Source: Flagellimonas hymeniacidonis
Lineage (GTDB): Bacteria; Bacteroidota; Bacteroidia; Flavobacteriales; Flavobacteriaceae
Length of the DNA stretch: 64,000 nucleotides
Direction: 5' to 3'
Assembly: GCF_008040165.1 (NCBI RefSeq)
Contig: NZ_VRUR01000002.1
Coordinates: forward strand, 496,001-560,000
Of the stretch, positions 60,849 through 64,000 are shown one piece after another; position 1 is the first letter of the stretch; every line of letters begins with the position of its first letter. The position numbers were made by a program, and so were the translations under genes. The notes beneath the pieces were generated by a model. It worked only from the letters and a program-made list of their open reading frames with translations. It was not told the DNA's origin and searched no databases.

Positions 60849-62443
60849 AATTGAACTGTTTTAAGTTTTATTGGAAGCTTTCCTTTGGCCTCTATTTTAT
60901 CAATGAAATGATGATATGCTTCTTCTTGAAATTCTGGAAAATCTTGATAGACTATTACCGCATTTGAATGTGATTTTAAATCCAACACATCAAGCACATA
61001 GGGATTTCCAAAGAGGTAAAGAAGAACATTTTTTTGAGCTATTAGCACTTTTATAAAATCCAATAGTTTTTGAGGGAATCCAAAATGGTCTTTTGGTTTT
61101 ATTGAAGGAGGAAAAAGTGCCAACACAACAGTATCATGTTCCAAGGCTTTAAGCCCTACTTCATCCAGATTATCTAAACTTAATTGGTAATAGTTCTCTC
61201 CAATTTTGTTAGAGAAAGTATTTTTTGATTGATTTTCAATTGCAAGATTGAGAAAATGGGAGTTTTTTACATTCTTCACTTCTGCTGTATTTCCATACAG
61301 TTGGGTGATTGCGTTAACCGCGATTCTTCTATTTAAGTCTGAAGGGGACAGGTGAGGTTTTATATCACTGTTTTTAAGATTCAAATAAGCATGCTCTTTT
61401 AATCTCCAAACTCTTTTAAAACTCTCTTCTATTCGGTTTGGAGATGAGCTCTCCAAAATCTTTTGGATACCTTCTGCAGCATGTTCTGAAAAGCACATCA
61501 CATCCATTCCCGCTTCAAAAGCAGTTGCCTCAAGTTTGCCTTTTTCTGGAAAATCTTTGGATACGGCATGCATATTCAGGGCATCGGAAATAATGACTCC
61601 ATCGAAACCCATTTCTGTTCGCAATAAGTCTGTAATAATTTTAGTCGAGGTGGTTGCAGGCTGATTTGAACTATCTAATTCAGGAACAGCTAAGTGCCCC
61701 ACCATAACAGCATCCACGCCATCCTTAATAAGCTGTTGATAGGGGTAAAGTTCGTTTTTTGATAGATTTTCCTTTGACTTATGAATTATGGGCAACCCTA
61801 AATGGGAGTCCGTGTTGGTATCTCCATGTCCTGGGAAGTGTTTTATAGCGCCTTGAATACCTACACTTTTCATGCCATTTAGATAGGCCTTGGATGAAGA
61901 AAGGACGTTGTTTTTATCATCACCAAAAGAGCGATAACCGATTACTGGATTCTCTGGATTGTTATTAATGTCAACAACAGGGGCAAGATTCCAATGTACT
62001 CCTGCCTCTTTGCAGTCCATTGCAATGTGTTTTCCAACTTCAAAAACCAAATCATTGTTGTCCTGCACAGCTCCCAAGGTGATGGCGTAAGGATATTGAG
62101 GTGTATTTTCAATTCTCATAGCCAAACCCCATTCAGCATCAATTGCGATCAGTAATGGAATTTCTGAAGCTTTTTGATATCTGGCTATGAGATCTTTGAA
62201 ACGATTATAGCTGTTCTCATTATAAACTACCTTCTTTTTGCCTTCGAAGTTGGTGGCAGCACTAGCTCGGCTATGAAAAAAACAAATAGCGCCTATAGCA
62301 TTTGTTTTCAGTAAATGCTCAATTCTTGTTATTTCTTCTTCTGTATCGTTTATAAAAACGGCAGGCATAAAAAGTTGCCCTACTTTTTGAGCCAGACTCA
62401 GTTTTTCCTTTGCGTCTTTATATGAAATTAAGGTGTTAGGCAT
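60845..62443 (-). CDS. GH3 beta-N-acetylhexosaminidase, NagZ-like
   Basis: A 532-residue glycoside hydrolase family 3 enzyme without a signal peptide, so cytoplasmic. NagZ signature is KHFPGHGDTNTDSH (residues 201-214) with the D212-H214 acid/base dyad, and the nucleophile D287 in FDGVIISDALNM. The C-terminal region (about 370-532) is a second domain, making it longer than the E. coli one-domain enzyme (341). It should remove GlcNAc from anhydro-muropeptides delivered by the AmpG-like transporter, whose gene overlaps it by 8 bases. Confidence 0.9.
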   Translation of the reverse strand: MPNTLISYKDAKEKLSLAQKVGQLFMPAVFINDTEEEITRIEHLLKTNAIGAICFFHSRASAATNFEGKKKVVYNENSYNRFKDLIARYQKASEIPLLIAIDAEWGLAMRIENTPQYPYAITLGAVQDNNDLVFEVGKHIAMDCKEAGVHWNLAPVVDINNNPENPVIGYRSFGDDKNNVLSSSKAYLNGMKSVGIQGAIKHFPGHGDTNTDSHLGLPIIHKSKENLSKNELYPYQQLIKDGVDAVMVGHLAVPELDSSNQPATTSTKIITDLLRTEMGFDGVIISDALNMHAVSKDFPEKGKLEATAFEAGMDVMCFSEHAAEGIQKILESSSPNRIEESFKRVWRLKEHAYLNLKNSDIKPHLSPSDLNRRIAVNAITQLYGNTAEVKNVKNSHFLNLAIENQSKNTFSNKIGENYYQLSLDNLDEVGLKALEHDTVVLALFPPSIKPKDHFGFPQKLLDFIKVLIAQKNVLLYLFGNPYVLDVLDLKSHSNAVIVYQDFPEFQEEAYHHFIDKIEAKGKLPIKLKTVQL

Positions 62444-63716
62444 TGTCGATATTCGTTTTCTTCCCGTAATCTTCGGGATATTTTAAATATTTGAGAACCA
62501 AAAATGCTGGTAATGCGGCTATCACTACCCATAGAAAGAAACCATCGTATCCTAACCATTCTTGAATATACCCACTTAACATTCCAGGAAGCATCATGCC
62601 TAATGCCATAAACCCGGTTGCAATAGCATAATGGGAGGTTTTAGAAATTCCTTCAGCGATATAAATCAGATAAATTAAAAAGGCGGCAAACCCAAATCCG
62701 TAACCAAATTGTTCTATAATTACCGTACCTACTACTGCAAAAAGACTTTGCGTTTGGGTGATGGCAAGTATGGCATATAATACATTGGGTAAATTAAGGG
62801 CCAGCAGCATTGGAAACATCCACTTTTTGAGTCCATCCCGTGAGATTAAAATCCCTCCGATAATCCCACCTATGGAAAGCATGATAACACCAACAGTGCC
62901 ATAAATGGTACCGACTGCTTCTGTTGAATACTCCAATCCGCCTACCTCTAAGGTGTCCAATAAAAATGGAGAGGCCATTTTAACCAATTGCGATTCTCCT
63001 AATCGATAAGTAAGGATAAACAATAATGCTACGCCTATCTGGTTTTTCTTGAAAAATGATGTAAAAACTTCCAAGAAACTAGCTGGTTTTTCTGTAGACT
63101 CCTTTGCTGATTCTTCATACTTTGGTGTAACAAAAAAGTTGGAAATGGTCAGTATCAACATTAACACTGCTGCGCAAATCATGGTCATGGACCATGCCTT
63201 GGTATTGTCTCCATATTTATGCTCAAGATATCCCGCAAAAATGACCAAAAGGCCTTGGCCGGTTACCATGGCAAGACGGTAAAATGTACTTCGCAACCCT
63301 ATAAAAAAGGACTGCTTTTTTTGTGTAAGCCCAATCATATAATAGCCATCGGAAGCAATATCATTTGTGGCTGAAGCAAATGCTGCCATCCAAAAGAATG
63401 CCAGCGTAATAACGAAAAAGGAATTAGATGGCAGGAAAAAACCTATTCCCAAAAATGCCAATGCCACTACCAATTGCATGCCCAAAAACCATTTTCTTTT
63501 GGTGCCGTTTAAATCAACCAAAGGACTCCAAAGTGGTTTTAAAACCCATGGCAAATAGAGCCAACTGGTGTATAAACCTATCTCCGCATTGCCTATTCCC
63601 AGTCTTTTGTACATGATTACTGATACGGTAACAACAAGAATATATGGAATGCCCTGAGTGAAATAGAGTACAGGTATCCATGCCCATGCTCCTTTATCTT
63701 TTTTAACTGTGTTCAT
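62436..63716 (-). CDS. AmpG-like muropeptide permease (MFS)
   Basis: A 426-residue inner-membrane transporter with 12-14 helices. It has the AmpG family features: YFTQGIPYILVVTVSVIMYK at the N-terminus, WLYLPWVLKPLWSPLVD after helix 2, and NDIASDGYYMIGLT in the fourth helix region. It likely imports anhydro-muropeptides from the periplasm. It overlaps the GH3 gene by 8 bases and is 31 bases downstream of the partial gene at the window edge. Context with NagZ and AnmK strongly supports this role. Confidence 0.9.
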   Translation of the reverse strand: MNTVKKDKGAWAWIPVLYFTQGIPYILVVTVSVIMYKRLGIGNAEIGLYTSWLYLPWVLKPLWSPLVDLNGTKRKWFLGMQLVVALAFLGIGFFLPSNSFFVITLAFFWMAAFASATNDIASDGYYMIGLTQKKQSFFIGLRSTFYRLAMVTGQGLLVIFAGYLEHKYGDNTKAWSMTMICAAVLMLILTISNFFVTPKYEESAKESTEKPASFLEVFTSFFKKNQIGVALLFILTYRLGESQLVKMASPFLLDTLEVGGLEYSTEAVGTIYGTVGVIMLSIGGIIGGILISRDGLKKWMFPMLLALNLPNVLYAILAITQTQSLFAVVGTVIIEQFGYGFGFAAFLIYLIYIAEGISKTSHYAIATGFMALGMMLPGMLSGYIQEWLGYDGFFLWVVIAALPAFLVLKYLKYPEDYGKKTNIDNA

Positions 63717-63747
63717 TTCAAATACCTCTTGTTTTTTGATTGCATGA

Positions 63748-64000
63748 TCAATCTGATTTTAAGGTTAATGGTTGCACTTTACTTTGATTACCATACGTAT
63801 CTATAACCATGATATAAATATTTTTTTTTCGCAATTTTGGGGTTAGTTGTATTCGGTTGCAGCTAGAATTTTGACCTACGGAAAGATACTGCTTTCTTAT
63901 GAGCTGTTTTTGATTTGGAATTTTCGGTGTTGCCTTGTAAAAATGCAAAAATCTGGGAATATTGTCCTGATGTGTAATGCAAATGTTTAGATATTCGTTT
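63748..64000 (-). CDS. partial CDS at window edge, C-terminal part
   Basis: An open frame of at least 83 codons that runs off the window, so the gene's start lies beyond 64000. It ends with TGA at 63748-63750. The visible part starts NEYLNICITHQDNIPRFLHF and ends with an Ig/Fn3-like pattern (KNIYIMVIDTYGNQSKVQPL), as seen at the C-terminus of exported family-10-like glycosidases found beside AmpG/NagZ genes in Flavobacteria. That identity is only inferred. It is 31 bases upstream of the AmpG-like gene and probably in the same operon. Confidence 0.65.
   Translation of the reverse strand, partial: NEYLNICITHQDNIPRFLHFYKATPKIPNQKQLIRKQYLSVGQNSSCNRIQLTPKLRKKNIYIMVIDTYGNQSKVQPLTLKSD

Noticed and set aside
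1..64000. tRNA, rRNA, CRISPR, IS or phage genes
   Set aside because: Intergenic gaps are short and I found no cloverleaf-like sequence, direct repeat array, transposase or integrase frame.

Overview
The window is a compact, AT-rich bacterial chromosome segment. Gene content points to a member of Bacteroidota, most likely a marine Flavobacteriaceae. Markers are a CarboxypepD_reg-like TonB-dependent receptor, gliding-motility isomerase GldI, DUF349, DUF368, DUF3810, DUF5683, DUF6122 and WbqC proteins, RNase Y downstream of zapA, a two-gene methylmalonyl-CoA mutase, a multi-membrane-segment signal peptidase, and promoters of the TTTG / TAnnTTTG type. No SusC/SusD pair, phage, IS element, CRISPR array, rRNA or tRNA was found. 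I assign no species.

Layout. 1-4834: outer-membrane and envelope genes (secreted protein, TonB receptor, M23 peptidase). 4924-7850: zapB-like, zapA, a 6S-like RNA, rny and a CBS protein, all rightward. 7935-17313: leftward housekeeping block (DUF349, aroE, two tandem DUF368 membrane proteins, TPR, class III aminotransferase, OstA-like LPS transport protein). 17465-21274: a leftward accessory-looking block (membrane protein, roadblock-like protein, NTF2-like protein, a complete class B1 metallo-beta-lactamase, a ChrA-type transporter, a 4-TM protein). 21425-28958: PiT phosphate transporter, purA, Fur-family regulator, (p)ppGpp synthase/hydrolase, M48 protease, rRNA methyltransferase. 29025-38096: lipoprotein, two secreted amidohydrolases, DUF3810, cyclophilin-FKBP fusion, gldI, nrnA-like. 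38273-41065: ndk, GNAT, DUF721, lipoprotein, recF. 41192-47325: rightward TPR, ribH, small membrane protein, mutL, two rhomboids, EEP nuclease/phosphatase. 47317-53059: leftward DUF6122, WbqC, lepB, dapB, DUF5683, parB, parA. 53195-57598: methylmalonyl-CoA mutase, FtsB/DivIC-like, udk. 57896-64000: MFS drug-efflux gene facing a leftward peptidoglycan-recycling operon (AmpG-like, GH3/NagZ-like, methyltransferase, AnmK) with the tail of another protein at the window edge.

How genes work together. The last operon encodes import of anhydro-muropeptides, cleavage of the disaccharide and phosphorylation of anhydro-MurNAc. OstA, M23, lepB, GldI and the PPIase fusion serve the envelope. parAB and zapAB-like genes serve chromosome and cell division. 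relA/spoT, purA and the 6S-like RNA relate to growth-rate control. Many genes overlap by 1-8 bases, some with GTG or TTG starts, indicating translational coupling.

Most novel-looking items: the 6S-like RNA with a terminator arm that can also pair upstream of its promoter, an unassigned methyltransferase inside the recycling operon, the metallo-beta-lactamase accessory block with an inverted/direct repeat, a 36-bp perfect GC-rich palindrome, the degenerate amidohydrolase pair, and several promoters placed almost on the start codon. Most of the window is ordinary conserved flavobacterial core genome, and I saw no clear new defence or mobile system.
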